From Lepidodermella squamata (taxonomy: Eukaryota > Gastrotricha): a stretch of DNA of 64,000 bases. The position numbers and the translations under genes were made by a program. Location: the NCBI GenBank assembly GCA_047495785.1, contig JBLDXI010000042.1, positions 3,534,001 to 3,598,000 of the forward strand, read 5' to 3'. Shown here one piece after another: positions 26,001 to 36,572 of this stretch (positions are counted from its first letter, which is position 1; each line of letters begins with the position of its first letter). A model generated the notes under the pieces. It made no database searches. It was not told the origin of the DNA and worked only from the letters and a program-made list of their open reading frames with translations.

Positions 26001-29000
26001 TTTCCTTACCTGGCAGGCCATAATTCGGCAGCTGAAGTAGCAGTTAGCATAGATTATCCGCGCTCCAGAGGCTTTGACGCGGCTCACAGCTTCGCTAGGA
26101 TCATCCGAGTAAAATTCAGCCGAAATGACGGATATTTTCTCTTTCGGAAAATCGAGCAAAATTTGATTTGCAAGCTGTAAAATTTTCAAAAATGTATAGA
26201 AAATCGATTAGAAATTTGATTGATTTTACCTGGAATGGGGAAAATTCGGTATGTGAAATCATTGCTACCTTGCTCCAGTTCATAGCTTTCAGAAGAGGGA
26301 CCATTACATTGACGAAGTGATTGTCAGACATGATTCGGTAAAAATTGGGATAAGCTCGACGATTAGATAGCGTTACATCATTGCAGGCCGCAGAAAACTT
26401 GAGAACAAAATAGTTTGATGAAATTGAAAGAAAACCTTGAATATTTTCCGTTATTACGATTTTTAGTATTTTAAAGGTTATCAGAAAACTTCAATCCGCA
26501 GTCTAAATTTCTTTCGCTTGATAATATTATTTTAGTATTTTGCTTCAATATCCTGAATATTTAAAAAAAATAAACATGAAATTCGCTGAGACTTACGTTG
26601 ATAATGTTGAAAAATTGCGCGTATCTTGAAACAACTTTGCACACCCCAGAACACATGCCGCCTATTAGCAGGGGCGCGACATAGCCGGTAGCAGCGCTCT
26701 CTAGGTCGAAATCCATTCGATTAGGAATAATGCGAGTCCCAATCGCGGATTTTGCAAAATTGTTCAAATCAACCACACGCTTGTCATCGAGGTAGAAAGG
26801 CATAATGCGCGATATAGCCGTTGTATCTCGACATTGATCGTCGACCAAATCGATTACGATATTGTAATCAGGCAAAACATCGGTTCGGTTGTTGATGATA
26901 CCGACCAGCAAGTCGATAGATCCAGTGCACATTTCACCTAGCGGGGCGATGGGGCCAGCTATTGGCAGTAATACTGGAATTTTAAGGGTGTAAGGCTTTC
27001 GTAAACGACTGGCCAATATTATTCCGAAAAGCGGCACAAAATAAAGGAAATTCGTCAAAATGGTTTTCATTTTCGAAAAATGTCTAGCAAAATGTTCTAG
27101 CAAGATTTTTCCCGGCTAAATTTATACCTCAGATCGGGTACGTTTCCTATGGTGTATCATCTTTCATGCCACTGAGCACAGAGCGCCTCTGATTTTCTCC
27201 AAATTAGCGAAAGTGATCCCATGTTCAATAGAATGCGCAGTTAATTATTTGATTAGGCTTAGGGATCGATTATCTAAAAGTGTATAAAACTTGTCGGCGT
27301 GTTTTTGACAGGCTATGGAAGCCGCGTGTTGGTTAGCTCTGCCCCTTGCTCCGAAGTGCGTGCTAGCCGGTGATCACCTTCAACTTCCGCCCACTATCGT
27401 TTCAGAAAAGTGAGTTCATTTTTTTAATATTACCATGTGACGTAGATGCTGACGGACGCAGGACTACCCCGATGTTTTCCCGAGCCACAAAACACTAATA
27501 TTCAGAAATTCAGCCCGACCTCTGCATCAAAACAATGATAAATCGAACGAGATGTTTTCGCGATGTTTTCAGGCAAAAAATCGGGGTAGTCCTGCGTCCG
27601 TCAACATCAGCGTCACATGAAAACTACGCTCTTCATTTTGGGTTATGTTACATATAATAATGAAGTAAATCAAATGAAAGGAGAAAATCTGCGCGAAAAA
27701 TGAAGTGATCAAGTTAATTGTAACTTCTGCTGCTTCGGTCAGCTATCGCCAATGCTGACAGACTCAAAGGTATGCGATTCGGGGAGACTATATCTTCGCG
27801 TCGCTGATTATCAAATCTGACGATTACACGCTGAAAGGTGTTTTTGGCATTGGGCGAAGTGACGAGACTAGGGAGCCAAGGCCAGTAAGCAGATTAGTTG
27901 GGGACTTTCTTCTTTTAGTACTTGAGGCAGTGCATTGTCTTTTCTTGAAGGTAGTTGAAGCTTTTATCAATTCGATAAGCGTAAATCTGCTAGTAAACGG
28001 AGGTCCAAATAGTTCAGAAAGTTGTTGAAGTCAAAGTTAACATAATTTGCGGAAACCATGTTCCTCGATCGCAGTTTGGCGGTAAATAGACCTTGTACCT
28101 TCGCGGGCCAGGCCAACTCGATATCTTTCGATGTCGACTTATTGGGCGTTCTGCTCTGCTAGATAAATCGAGATGGATTGCATCAAATTGCCGAAACCAT
28201 CGTCCACAGCATTTGACCAATCATTCAAGCATAAAAGTAATTGAAGCTCTTTTTATCTCTGTTTTATTCACAACTCAAACTATTCAAGCTCGTTGTGCCG
28301 AAAAGATAATATAAACTTATAATGCAGTACATTTACGTTTCGTGGTGTTTCTTGTTGTAAAGGTTCTTGCTAAGAAAAGTTCCCTGGAAAGCTTAATACG
28401 GCCCTGGTGGCGGTCAAACCGGCTTTCAACCTGCAACTTCGTACATTTATCGCGGGCCATTTGGCCAACCGAGTCGAAGCCATAGAATAATAATTTGAAA
28501 TCGAATTTTGTAGGCTCGACATCCCAATGTAGTAACGACATAAGCACGGTTAAAAAAGGAACGAAAATGAAGCGAACGTACATTCCAGTCTATGGATTGA
28601 TACCCAATAAACGTTCCTTGTCAGCCCTACTGCTGAAGGAATATGATTTGCACAGGCCACATCGCTCGATCGGGGCCGGTGACTCGATTCTGGATTCTCC
28701 ATTAGTTATTGAAGCTAATGATTTATTGACAACGGGACCAGGGGATTCGCTTTTAACGTCGAATGCAATGCAAGGGATGTATACAATATCGAAAATTTGG
28801 AGAATTTCACTGCGAGACATTGACAAGATGGAGTAGACTATATAATATGTACTTGTTATAGCTTTTGACAACTCTGACATTGAGAAATCTTGGGGAATCA
28901 TATCATTTGTCATTCGAAACAAAGACGTTAGTTTTCTCGTAGCGATCGATCGTATTACATAAACAGCCATGTTTTCAGCGTAGTTAATCGGCTTACCACA

Positions 29001-31330
29001 TTGCAACCTAACTTTCACCTGAACCTTCAAGAATAGCTTATGACTTATGACAGTGATTGATAGTGTGACAATCTTCTGACGGTCAAACAAAACAGGCGAC
29101 TTGTAGCTCCCCGAAACCTTGACAAATTTCTTATTGTTGGAGGAATCTGCCAAGAGCTGCGACTCAAAAACTTGGGCTGCGTCGACTGCCCAACCGGTAC
29201 TGGCTTTAGTGTCGCGGTGTAGGTCTTCAGAATCGAGCCAATTTCGCTTCAAATCGACAACGGCGAATCAATTTACACGCTGAATTTGGATGTAATTGCC
29301 TAGTCTTGGTCGATGAGATTTGTTGAGTAATTTTCGTTTTCGGTCTCCGCTACAAGGCGAGGAGGGGCTCCGGCTGCGTGCATAGCCGATACGAGTTTTA
29401 CGGCTTCGACCATCTTGTTTTTCTTGCCATCAATTCTTCTGTTATTCGCCACGTCCGACCACTCTTCCACCGTCATTGCTGGATGATTGTGCTCATTATT
29501 CATGTCGTGGCTATCGAACCTGATAATTACACCATGAATTAGGTATTCTGGGCATTGGGCGAAGTGACGAGACCATAGAGCCGGGAGATTTCCGCTCCAA
29601 GGCAGATTAGTTGGACGTGCAGAAGAATTCTGCTTTAAAAATATCCCAATAATTGAAGAAATTGAAAAACACGGAAATTAAAATTTTAAATTCTGTTGGA
29701 AAATTCTAAACAATTTTTTTTATTAAAATCAACTCTATTAAAAAATCTCGTTTTTTAGGGCAGCCAAAGACGGCCTTGCGATTTCATTGATGGAACGAGC
29801 TGTTTCATTTCTGCCCCCATCAACTGTCACCCTGTTATCGGTCCAATACCGAATGCACACCGACATCATGGACTGGTCGAACACGTATCTCTACGACTCG
29901 AAACTAACCGCGCATTCATCCGTGGCGAAACACACCCTGGCTGATCTGTTGAAAACTGAAAAAGCCCCGAATGTCCCGGTAATTTTCGTAGATACAACAG
30001 GGTGTCCGGAATGTGTTGAGACCCCAGCCCCGGACGATTTATCCCACGGCAATCCCGGCGAGGCAGTTATTGTCGCGAAACACGTCGCTCATCTAATCAA
30101 CGATTGCGGGCTAAATCCGGCGTTAATCGGCGTCATCAGTCCGTATAACCACCAGGTCGAATTAATCCGAGAACAGCTATCGCTAAATTTAACGCCTAGC
30201 CAAAAAAATGTGATCGAAGTTCGAAGTGTTGACGGATTTCAAGGCAGAGAAAAAGAGGCGATCGTACTTTCGATGGTCCGGTCGAATGACGATAATGTAA
30301 TCGGGTTTCTAGGCGAGGTTCGGCGGTTGAACGTCGCCGTAACTCGGGCTCGTCGCCAACTTTTTGTTGTCGGGAATTCGGAGACGCTGAAGGCGGGCGA
30401 GCATTTGGAAAATTTTGTCAGTTATTTATACGACCGGGCTGAGGTGAGAAGCGGGTCGGAGTATTTCGAAAAACACACAATTTCAGCCGCTGAAAAAATT
30501 CCGAAAAAAGAGAAAATTCCCGAAAAAACCGAAATTCCTATTCCGAAACCGGAAAAAGCTCCAGAACAGCCTGAGCAAATTAAAATTGAAAAACCAACAG
30601 AAATCGAAACAGAAAAAATTGAGGAGGACGGGTCGCCTAAAAAAAGCAATCGCGCTCTGAAAAAAGAGCGAAAACAACGGATTTTAGAGGAAAGAGCCGC
30701 GGCTAAAGAGGCACCAATCACCCCACCCAGGCCCAAAACTACGAGCTCCGAAATTCCCGCGCCAAAAATCGAGACTGATCCGAATGAACTGGTGTTTAAA
30801 CCCGTTCCAAAGGCCCCTGTTTTAATGGCTGGAATTTCGAAGGGTCGCGGGCAAAGCGCGGCGGACTCTGCGACGAAGTTAGCCCTGGAAAAGGTCGCCG
30901 ACCCGAATGACATCGATGCGCTATGTGACGCTGTTAAACAGCTCGATAGTGTCTGCGCCTACCACCAGGCTGGTCAAACGGATGCGTGTAAGAAAAGTGT
31001 CAATGTGCTGGCCGAGTTTTGCCGGTATTGTAAACGGAAATTTTGCTACACGCATGCGCAACCGGAAATTCATGGCTGTGGAGCTGAGGCCAAAGCTTTC
31101 GAAAGGTATTGATAATACTGCAAAATATTTTTAATTTATAACCAAATTTTTTCAGGCAGAATATGAGGTCTGCTTTCGAATCGCGTCAAATTCGCGGAAA
31201 CTGCCTTATTCCGGAGAAAGTTGCGAAAAGCAGCTTAGATCGGTCTGTTTTGGAGCGGCGAATGGAGGAACGGCTATCGAAGATGAAGGACGAACGCGGC
31301 GCATCGAGTAAAAATAAGAAGAAAAAATGA
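23039..31330 (+). CDS. IGHMBP2: IGHMBP2/SMUBP2-type UPF1-like helicase
   Basis: This superfamily 1 RNA/DNA helicase is, in its family, linked to ribosomes and tRNA-related factors. Four exons, 23039-24253, 27312-27409, 29759-31105 and 31156-31330, sum to 944 residues. The 98-bp second exon carries [15 protein letters not shown] and lies between two large introns. Motifs: N-terminal [17 protein letters not shown], Walker [11 protein letters not shown] near residue 237, DECSQ at the end of exon 1, [18 protein letters not shown] and [11 protein letters not shown]. Near residues 836-885 is an AN1-type zinc finger ([23 protein letters not shown]). The usual R3H domain is not recognisable; a Lys/Glu/Pro-rich stretch occupies its place. 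A second in-frame ATG (23072) could be the true start. A class C GPCR gene is nested antisense in intron 1. Confidence 0.95.
24354..27070 (-). CDS. GABA-B-like class C GPCR, nested in helicase intron
   Basis: This metabotropic receptor has four exons, 27070-26597, 26397-26230, 26174-26010 and 25955-24354, all phase 0, giving about 802 residues. A signal peptide ([20 protein letters not shown]) precedes a Venus-flytrap ligand domain with [36 protein letters not shown] and [12 protein letters not shown], as in GABA-B subunits. Seven hydrophobic helices follow, from [20 protein letters not shown] to [16 protein letters not shown]; the FGPK end of TM7 is typical. There is no cysteine-rich domain between the two parts, which separates GABA-B types from glutamate receptors. 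Ligand-contact residues could not be checked, so GABA binding is not claimed. The start is ATG 27070, because the upstream in-frame codon is TTG. The whole gene lies antisense within one intron of the helicase. Confidence 0.88.
27434..27619. mobile_element. Short inverted-repeat element (MITE-like)
   Basis: This 186-bp unit has terminal inverted repeats of about 45 bp. The left end starts CATGTGACG and the right end finishes CGTCACATG. An inner 23-base block around GACGGACGCAGGACTACCCC is perfectly inverted, and the whole arm differs at only about four to six places. It encodes nothing. It lies in the second large intron of the helicase. A clear target-site duplication is not visible. The likely nature is a non-autonomous DNA transposon. 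Confidence 0.75.
27800..27900. repeat. Direct repeat, left copy
   Basis: A diverged repeat of roughly 100 bp whose partner is at 29512-29615. The core GGCATTGGGCGAAGTGACGA plus three more bases is identical (27846-27868 against 29551-29573). Flanking words (CTGAnnATTACAC before, AGATTAGTTGG after) are also shared in order. Both copies lie in the same intron and bracket a broken reading frame. Confidence 0.65.
28317..29252 (-). pseudogene. Broken reading frame of unknown origin
   Basis: One minus-strand frame runs about 311 codons with a single internal TAG near 28590. The part before the stop (220 codons) and the part after it (88 codons from an ATG at 28583) are in the same frame. A further open stretch upstream in another frame (29503-29300) may belong to the same lost gene. 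I do not recognise the product, which has no clear signal peptide or known motif. Position inside a helicase intron and between two direct repeats suggests an inserted or duplicated segment that has decayed. It could instead be chance open frame, since protein-level conservation could not be tested. Confidence 0.35.
29512..29615. repeat. Direct repeat, right copy
   Basis: Partner of the repeat at 27800-27900, in the same orientation and about 1.7 kb away. It ends some 140 bases before helicase exon 3. Confidence 0.65.
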
Positions 31331-32381
31331 GGGATTTTTGCGTGATTTATTTGGTTGTTATCATCAAGTGATCGCTGTGATAACTTATAGCTTTGTTCAA
31401 ATTTATAATAAAATACGAAAGAGACACGTTGAAGAATTCACCTGGCTGTTTTGATTACATGAATTTCACATGAACAAAAGCAATTTTGCGACATTTTATT
31501 CAGAAAATGTGGAGACTCAGCGACGTTTCGGGTACCACAGACCTCATCAGTCTAAAAAATCTTGGAAAATTTAAATATTCCAGATGAGCATTTTTTAAAA
31601 TAAAAATTAGTAAAAAATAATATGATTCAATTCGGTGTTATTCAATATATTTCTGATTTGAGTCGTTTTTAAATCTAAGCAAATTATCTTGACGTCAGTA
31701 CGTCATCAGGGATCTCCAAATCACAAGCATGACGATGGTAAACTAACTTAACCGCTGAATTTGATGATAAATCGAAAATTGCTATGATACTTGAAATCGA
31801 TAATGGTTCTGCAGACTGAACCCTAATTCGTAAAGCTTCGGCTACCAGTTCAACGCTTCGATCTCAAATTTTTTCATTATAGCCGCGCACTCCTCGAACT
31901 GCTAGCAAATCGCGTGGATTTTAGTAGCAATTTACACTGTTTAGCAACTGCCCTATCAGTTTTTTCTAAATTTAATGGCGCACTTATTTTCACTTGCTAA
32001 ATTTTTTCAATCGTTCGGTCCATTTTCAGCATTATTTTCCGTGCGAAATCCATCCGGAATAATTTTTCCAATTATTAAACATTTTCGTTTTTTGGCAAAC
32101 AGTGGTATTTTGTTTGGTTAAGTATTTGACACACCAGATAATTCCGTCGCTATCATTTCAGCCTGTCATTTACGTTACGGGTATAGTTCTAGTTTTTTAT
32201 CTTCTCGGTTGAAGTAGAATCATTATTAATGCGGTTATCGCTATCTCAATAAAAAAGGATTAGTTTTAGGTAGGTGTTTACGAAAACATTGGATTTCCCA
32301 TGTTTCCTCCAAACAACATGTTTTCGCGCTTTTTATAGATCGTTGGCTTAAGGCCTAATTAGAGCAAAAAATTATACAACA
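31331..32381. other. Intergenic; helicase poly(A) and ribozyme-like motif
   Basis: A plus-strand AATAAA at 31407-31412 is the likely helicase poly(A) signal. At about 31518-31550 the minus strand has CTGATGA, a short GGU/ACC stem, then CGAAAC and GTC, resembling a hammerhead ribozyme core. The closing stem I is not convincing. No gene seen. Confidence 0.4.
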
Positions 32382-32939
32382 ATGGTGGATTCCAGCGTGA
32401 TCCTTTTCACAATCGCCCCTTTGACCGAAGAGGAGCGGGTTTCGAGCATCCAGCAATTCAAAGCTTTCAAACGAAGTATCCCAGAAGACTTCCGAGTACT
32501 TCTGCTTCCTCTTTACAGCAATTACTGGCTGCCAACGATTAGCGATGTTTTACTGTACTGCAGACACGCGAAATTTGTCGCATTAATTTTGAACGGCCAC
32601 GGCGCTGAAAACGGCGATATGCTATTGGCTGATGGTAGTAGACTAAATCCTGAAGTTCTGGCATCTGTCGTGGCGACCAACAACGCAAATCGGCCTATTG
32701 AATTGATCAATCCAAATTGCTCTAATGGCCAGGCGTTCTCCGAGAGGTACTTCCGATCTTTAACGCGTGGGGTCGATGTAAACCTCGTAGAAAATATTGG
32801 CGTCACTTTGATTACTGATAGCCGTCATGTATCGAGGTTCGGGCAACTTTGTGATGGTTCGACCATTAGCGAGCGAGAAACATTGGCATTCATCCGTGAT
32901 CCGAAAACTTATGCTACATTTTCAACCAGTCATTTGTGA
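32382..32939 (+). CDS. Caspase-fold-like small protein
   Basis: This single-exon gene encodes 185 residues from a clear ATG. Two short motifs match the catalytic pair of clan CD (caspase-hemoglobinase fold) peptidases. A hydrophobic strand ends in His-Gly (FVALILNGHGAENGD, near residues 67-81). A later strand ends in a Cys followed by a small residue and Gly (ELINPNCSNGQAF, near 106-118), with about 40 residues between, as in caspase p20 units. A short acidic turn plus LLADGS after the HG motif also fits. There is no prodomain, signal peptide or clear p10 unit, and the conserved QACRG pentapeptide is absent. It could be a diverged caspase, metacaspase-like or CHAT-like protein. The fold is an inference from motifs, and activity is unknown. 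Confidence 0.5.
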   Translation: MVDSSVILFTIAPLTEEERVSSIQQFKAFKRSIPEDFRVLLLPLYSNYWLPTISDVLLYCRHAKFVALILNGHGAENGDMLLADGSRLNPEVLASVVATNNANRPIELINPNCSNGQAFSERYFRSLTRGVDVNLVENIGVTLITDSRHVSRFGQLCDGSTISERETLAFIRDPKTYATFSTSHL

Positions 32940-33197
32940 CTAAAGCTGGACTATTTGTAATTTATTGTATTGGACTGTGTTGAACAAGTAAAATATTGTT
33001 TGCATTTTCCCAGGAAGACTCTTCTTAATTTCTAGAAAAATGGAAATTTGTTTTAACATGATTTTTCCTGTGGTTTATAACATTTTATTAATTTTTTACA
33101 TGATTTTGACAATTATTTAAAACAAGTTTTCCTAACTTCGGAAATTGCGCCGTATTCCAGATTGTGAAAGGAGGGACTATAGGCGTTTTCCATAACT

Positions 33198-33271
33198 GGC
33201 CGCTTAGCTCAGTTGGTTAGAGCGTCGTGCTAATAACGCGAAGGTCGTGAGTTCGATCCTCCCAGTGGCCA
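33198..33271 (+). tRNA. tRNA-Ile (AAT)
   Basis: A 74-base cloverleaf. The acceptor stem GGCCGCT pairs with AGTGGCC, allowing one G-T pair, with discriminator A at 33271. The D arm is TTAGCTCAGTTGGTTAGAG, the anticodon loop CTAATAA with AAT and the T loop TTCGATC. It closely matches animal tRNA-Ile. The CCA is not encoded, as expected for a nuclear gene. Confidence 0.95.
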
Positions 33272-33596
33272 CATGATTTTGGCTCTATAATCTGGTGAGT
33301 TTATTTCTTAAACAGCGTTTTATCTTTCATCTTGAAGTTTATGCATGCCAAAACACCGAACTCTTCATGAATCTCAATTTATTCATCCACTTATACATGT
33401 CACCTAATACCGCTGTGTAATCAAACGGGAACCGTCGCGAATTAATTGAACGAAAGCACGATAAAATCGATTTTAAACGCTGGAGTTGCTGAGAAAAATA
33501 GAACGTTCATGTTTATTTTGATTTAATTGGCACTTAAATTTAGCTTCGCGAGAAGCAGGCTATAACTTCTTTAAAGCCAGCTAATTCGAAGAAGCT
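33272..33596. other. Intergenic between tRNA-Ile and receptor gene
   Basis: A 325-bp stretch with no coding frame. It presumably contains the promoter of the Cys-loop receptor gene. Confidence 0.4.
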
Positions 33597-34814
33597 ATGC
33601 GGATGCTGAAGGCTCAGCTATTCATTATTGCCACGTTGAGCTTCGACTTGGACCTCTCTTACTCTGCTAAGGAATTCATGACCCAGGAACAAGAGCTGAG
33701 AGAATGGCTTTACGAAGAATGCCAGCTGTTGGACAACACCCGGCCTGTAGCTAACTACACCGAAGTTTTGTTGGTAAAAGTCCAAGTCCTGCCTTACTGC
33801 CTTCGAAAAATCGACGAAACCGAGCAGATAGTTTCAATACTAGCGGAAATCGACTTCTCATGGTTCCATCCTTGCGTATCGTGGGGTAATACTGAGGAAA
33901 CTTCCAAATTCGCCTCGATTAATCGCATCCAAGATTGGGCAGACAAGTTTTGGCGAGTCCAACTCACGCATAATAACGCAGTTTCAGATGCAAATTTCTT
34001 CTCATCGTAAGAAATTAATTCATGCGAAATATTCAGGGCTATAACTTTGAGCTATAGGATTGCCGAGCATACTCCTTTCTACATCTATCGAAACGGCAAA
34101 ATCGTTTGGCAGATCGTAGCAACCATCGACTCAACCTGCGATTTGCGATTTCTGCACTTCCCATTCGATGTTCAAGTTTGCTCCATTATTTTTGAAAGCT
34201 ACGTTGAGTCCTACATAACGCATATTGTTCCTCTTGATAATGGCATAAACTTCAATGTCCCGCTGAAAGACTTCATTGACAAAGAGTCGATGTGGGAGCT
34301 GACAGCGGCAAATGCTACCGCGAGGAAACAGGTCTATGCAACATGGGCGGGAGATTACGATCGAATTTACTTCAACCTGACATTTAAGCGAAAGTACCAG
34401 CAATACATAAACAGCCTATTTTTGCCCTGCTTCTGTTTGATGATTCTCCAACTCGTGAGCGGGTTCCTACCCCCTGATGCCGTAGATAGAGCTTGTTACA
34501 GCATTACTGTAGTTCTGGCGTTCTACATCCTACAAACTCTGATAGATGGAGCAATTCCGAAATCTTCTGTGACACCATACATTTCCATGTTTATCAATTC
34601 TCAAATAGTCATTGGTATGCTTTGCACAGTGTATACAGTTGTTTCGTGTGGACTCGCAAACGATGAGCGCTTTACTGGTCAAGTTTCGATATTCGGTAGT
34701 CACAAGTGGCAAATCAATAAGATACGTCTAAGCGATATCATATTTTTCAGCTTAATGACTCTATGCACAGTTCTATCTAACATAATCATCTTTGCTTTAA
34801 TGCTGCCGCCGTAA
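33597..34814 (+). CDS. Divergent Cys-loop ligand-gated ion channel subunit
   Basis: This pentameric receptor subunit has two exons, 33597-34006 and 34037-34814, giving about 395 residues; the intron is only 30 bp. A signal peptide (MRMLKAQLFIIATLSF) is followed by the ligand domain. The Cys-loop is intact: C, 13 residues including FPFDVQ, then C. Four membrane helices are seen: SLFLPCFCLMILQLVSGFL, SITVVLAFYILQTL, INSQIVIGMLCTVYTVV and IIFFSLMTLCTVLSNIII. The intracellular M3-M4 loop is very short. The paired Cys of nicotinic alpha subunits is absent and the M1-M2 border (DAVDRACYS) lacks the usual GEK, so ligand and ion selectivity cannot be assigned. AATAAA at 34842-34847 is the poly(A) signal, just before the convergent hydrolase gene. 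A decayed copy is at about 39900-40265. Confidence 0.88.
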
Positions 34815-34874
34815 AAATCAGGGGGCAGCATTTAAATTCAAAATAAACCGAAATAATGATCGATTGTTTGTTGG

Positions 34875-36572
34875 TTATTGAGGCTTGAGGGTTCCAAGAA
34901 CCAAGCTGCTGCCGCCACCAGTTTCGCCGCAATGAATCTTGATGGCATCATCAGTCTTCGACGGCTCGTAGTTGACGATTTGGCTGAGAGGGTGAACAGG
35001 AAAATAGAATTTGCCACGAACTTCCAGCACCATACTACTTCCTTTCTCAAAAAACGTCGAAGAAGGTAACAGCTGGACGGTAACCGTCTCGGGAGTGTTT
35101 GGCTTCAACGGTACTAATTCATCAAATGGTTTGTCCGCGTTCCAAGGCTCATGTTCCGGGTAAGAATCGTAAGGCTTGCGCAGGGCGATTCTCTGCCAGC
35201 CCTTGGTAACCACGTCCAAGCCCCAACCAGTCATGCCCTCGAAATTGACATCATTGCCTTGCGGGTCATACTTCCTGACGCACACGAATAGATTGCCGTC
35301 TTGGGCTGTTTCAGATGAGATCAGGAGGTTGGCTTTCATCGGCCCCGAAACGATTGTATCTTCATCAAACGTGTGCTTGAAGGAAGCTGAGCTGCTCAGG
35401 AGATGGAAAGAGACGGTTTTATCCTCAAGCTTAGCTTTCGGGTCCGCAATTTTCATCGTTCTATCTCCGTGGAGGCTGAATTTGATCCAATTCGTTTCCT
35501 TCACTGGGTAAACCGGTTCCTTGAATTTCAAAACTGAGTGGACATGGCTGTTGTGGTCGACCACTTCAACGCGAACTCGCGGAACATCCAGCATACCATT
35601 TCCTGTTTCACCCTTTAAGAAGTGGCTGAAAAACTTCAGCTGTAGGGCGAGGCCTTCTTCGCTGTAGTATGCGGCCCATTTTCCGTTTCGATGCGTGTAG
35701 AGCCATTTGTGCTCAGAACTAATAGTTCTAAACACACGGAAAGACCCCTGCGTGTGTAGGCCCTGGTCCGAGTAACTCATGCAAACCAAAGCCGGACACT
35801 TGATGTTTGCCAAGTTAGGCACCTTCGACAGATAAAAACTATCGTTGCGAGTTTCGATCTTCTCCTGCAGAGCACGGGTATCCTCGATGCTGTTTTCCTT
35901 TGTTCCTTTACACCACATGACAACGAAGCCATCTTCGCGAATCCCACCGGGACGTGCGACATCTTTGTAGAAATCAGACAGTCCCTCCCATGGGCAAATC
36001 GCCGCTAGGTGTGGTGGCTGGAGAGCAGCTACTTTGTACTGACTGATGGCCAAATAAGAAACGCCATTCAGACCAACTTTGCCATTGCACCAGGGCTGTT
36101 TTGCGACCCATTCAATCGCATCGTAGTAATCTTGTGCTTCTCTGTCAGAAGAAAGGATGGGCAATTTTTCAGTTGCCTTCGATTTGCCATAACCTCGGAT
36201 GTCCATGTTGACGACATTGAAGCCGTGAGGGACCCAGAAAGCCGGGTCGGGCGCTTCCCAGCCGCAGCCTTCAGACATGACGACGTGATTGGCCTGGCGA
36301 ATAATGCGGTATTGTAAAGGGACTGAATTGTAAACCCAGCCACGCTTCGGCAAAGCATCCTTCAAGTAAGGATGGGCGCACATTATGACAGGTCGCGGTT
36401 CCTTGAGACCTTCCTCGCCGGGTGGTCGATAAAGATTAGCATAGAGGGTGGAACCATCTCTCATCGGTATGGCAATGTCAAGGTCGGCAAACACACCCTC
36501 TGGTAGTGGGATGATAGTCACATCAGGCTTGAAAATTCGAAACACCCGGCTAAGAGAATATTGGAAAGGCAT
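34875..36572 (-). CDS. CocE/NonD (S15-type) alpha/beta hydrolase, copy 1
   Basis: An intronless gene for a 565-residue hydrolase of the X-Pro dipeptidyl-peptidase S15/CocE group. It has an N-terminal alpha/beta-hydrolase domain and a C-terminal jelly-roll domain. Signatures: VDIAIPMRDG-like start, MDIRGYGKS, nucleophile elbow GLNGVSYLA (Ser followed by Tyr), the Asp-bearing CMSYSDQGLHTQGS, and KWLYTHRNGKWAAYYSEE holding the likely catalytic His. The C-terminal domain contains WGLDVVTKGWQRIALR and YPVHPLSQIVNYEPS. Substrates of this group are esters or X-Pro peptides; the one here is unknown. The ATG at 36572 matches the start of copy 2, although the frame opens at an ATG 21 codons upstream. 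There is no signal peptide at the chosen start. The family is mainly bacterial and fungal, and the lack of introns in an intron-rich region suggests horizontal acquisition. Confidence 0.9.
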   Translation of the reverse strand: MPFQYSLSRVFRIFKPDVTIIPLPEGVFADLDIAIPMRDGSTLYANLYRPPGEEGLKEPRPVIMCAHPYLKDALPKRGWVYNSVPLQYRIIRQANHVVMSEGCGWEAPDPAFWVPHGFNVVNMDIRGYGKSKATEKLPILSSDREAQDYYDAIEWVAKQPWCNGKVGLNGVSYLAISQYKVAALQPPHLAAICPWEGLSDFYKDVARPGGIREDGFVVMWCKGTKENSIEDTRALQEKIETRNDSFYLSKVPNLANIKCPALVCMSYSDQGLHTQGSFRVFRTISSEHKWLYTHRNGKWAAYYSEEGLALQLKFFSHFLKGETGNGMLDVPRVRVEVVDHNSHVHSVLKFKEPVYPVKETNWIKFSLHGDRTMKIADPKAKLEDKTVSFHLLSSSASFKHTFDEDTIVSGPMKANLLISSETAQDGNLFVCVRKYDPQGNDVNFEGMTGWGLDVVTKGWQRIALRKPYDSYPEHEPWNADKPFDELVPLKPNTPETVTVQLLPSSTFFEKGSSMVLEVRGKFYFPVHPLSQIVNYEPSKTDDAIKIHCGETGGGSSLVLGTLKPQ

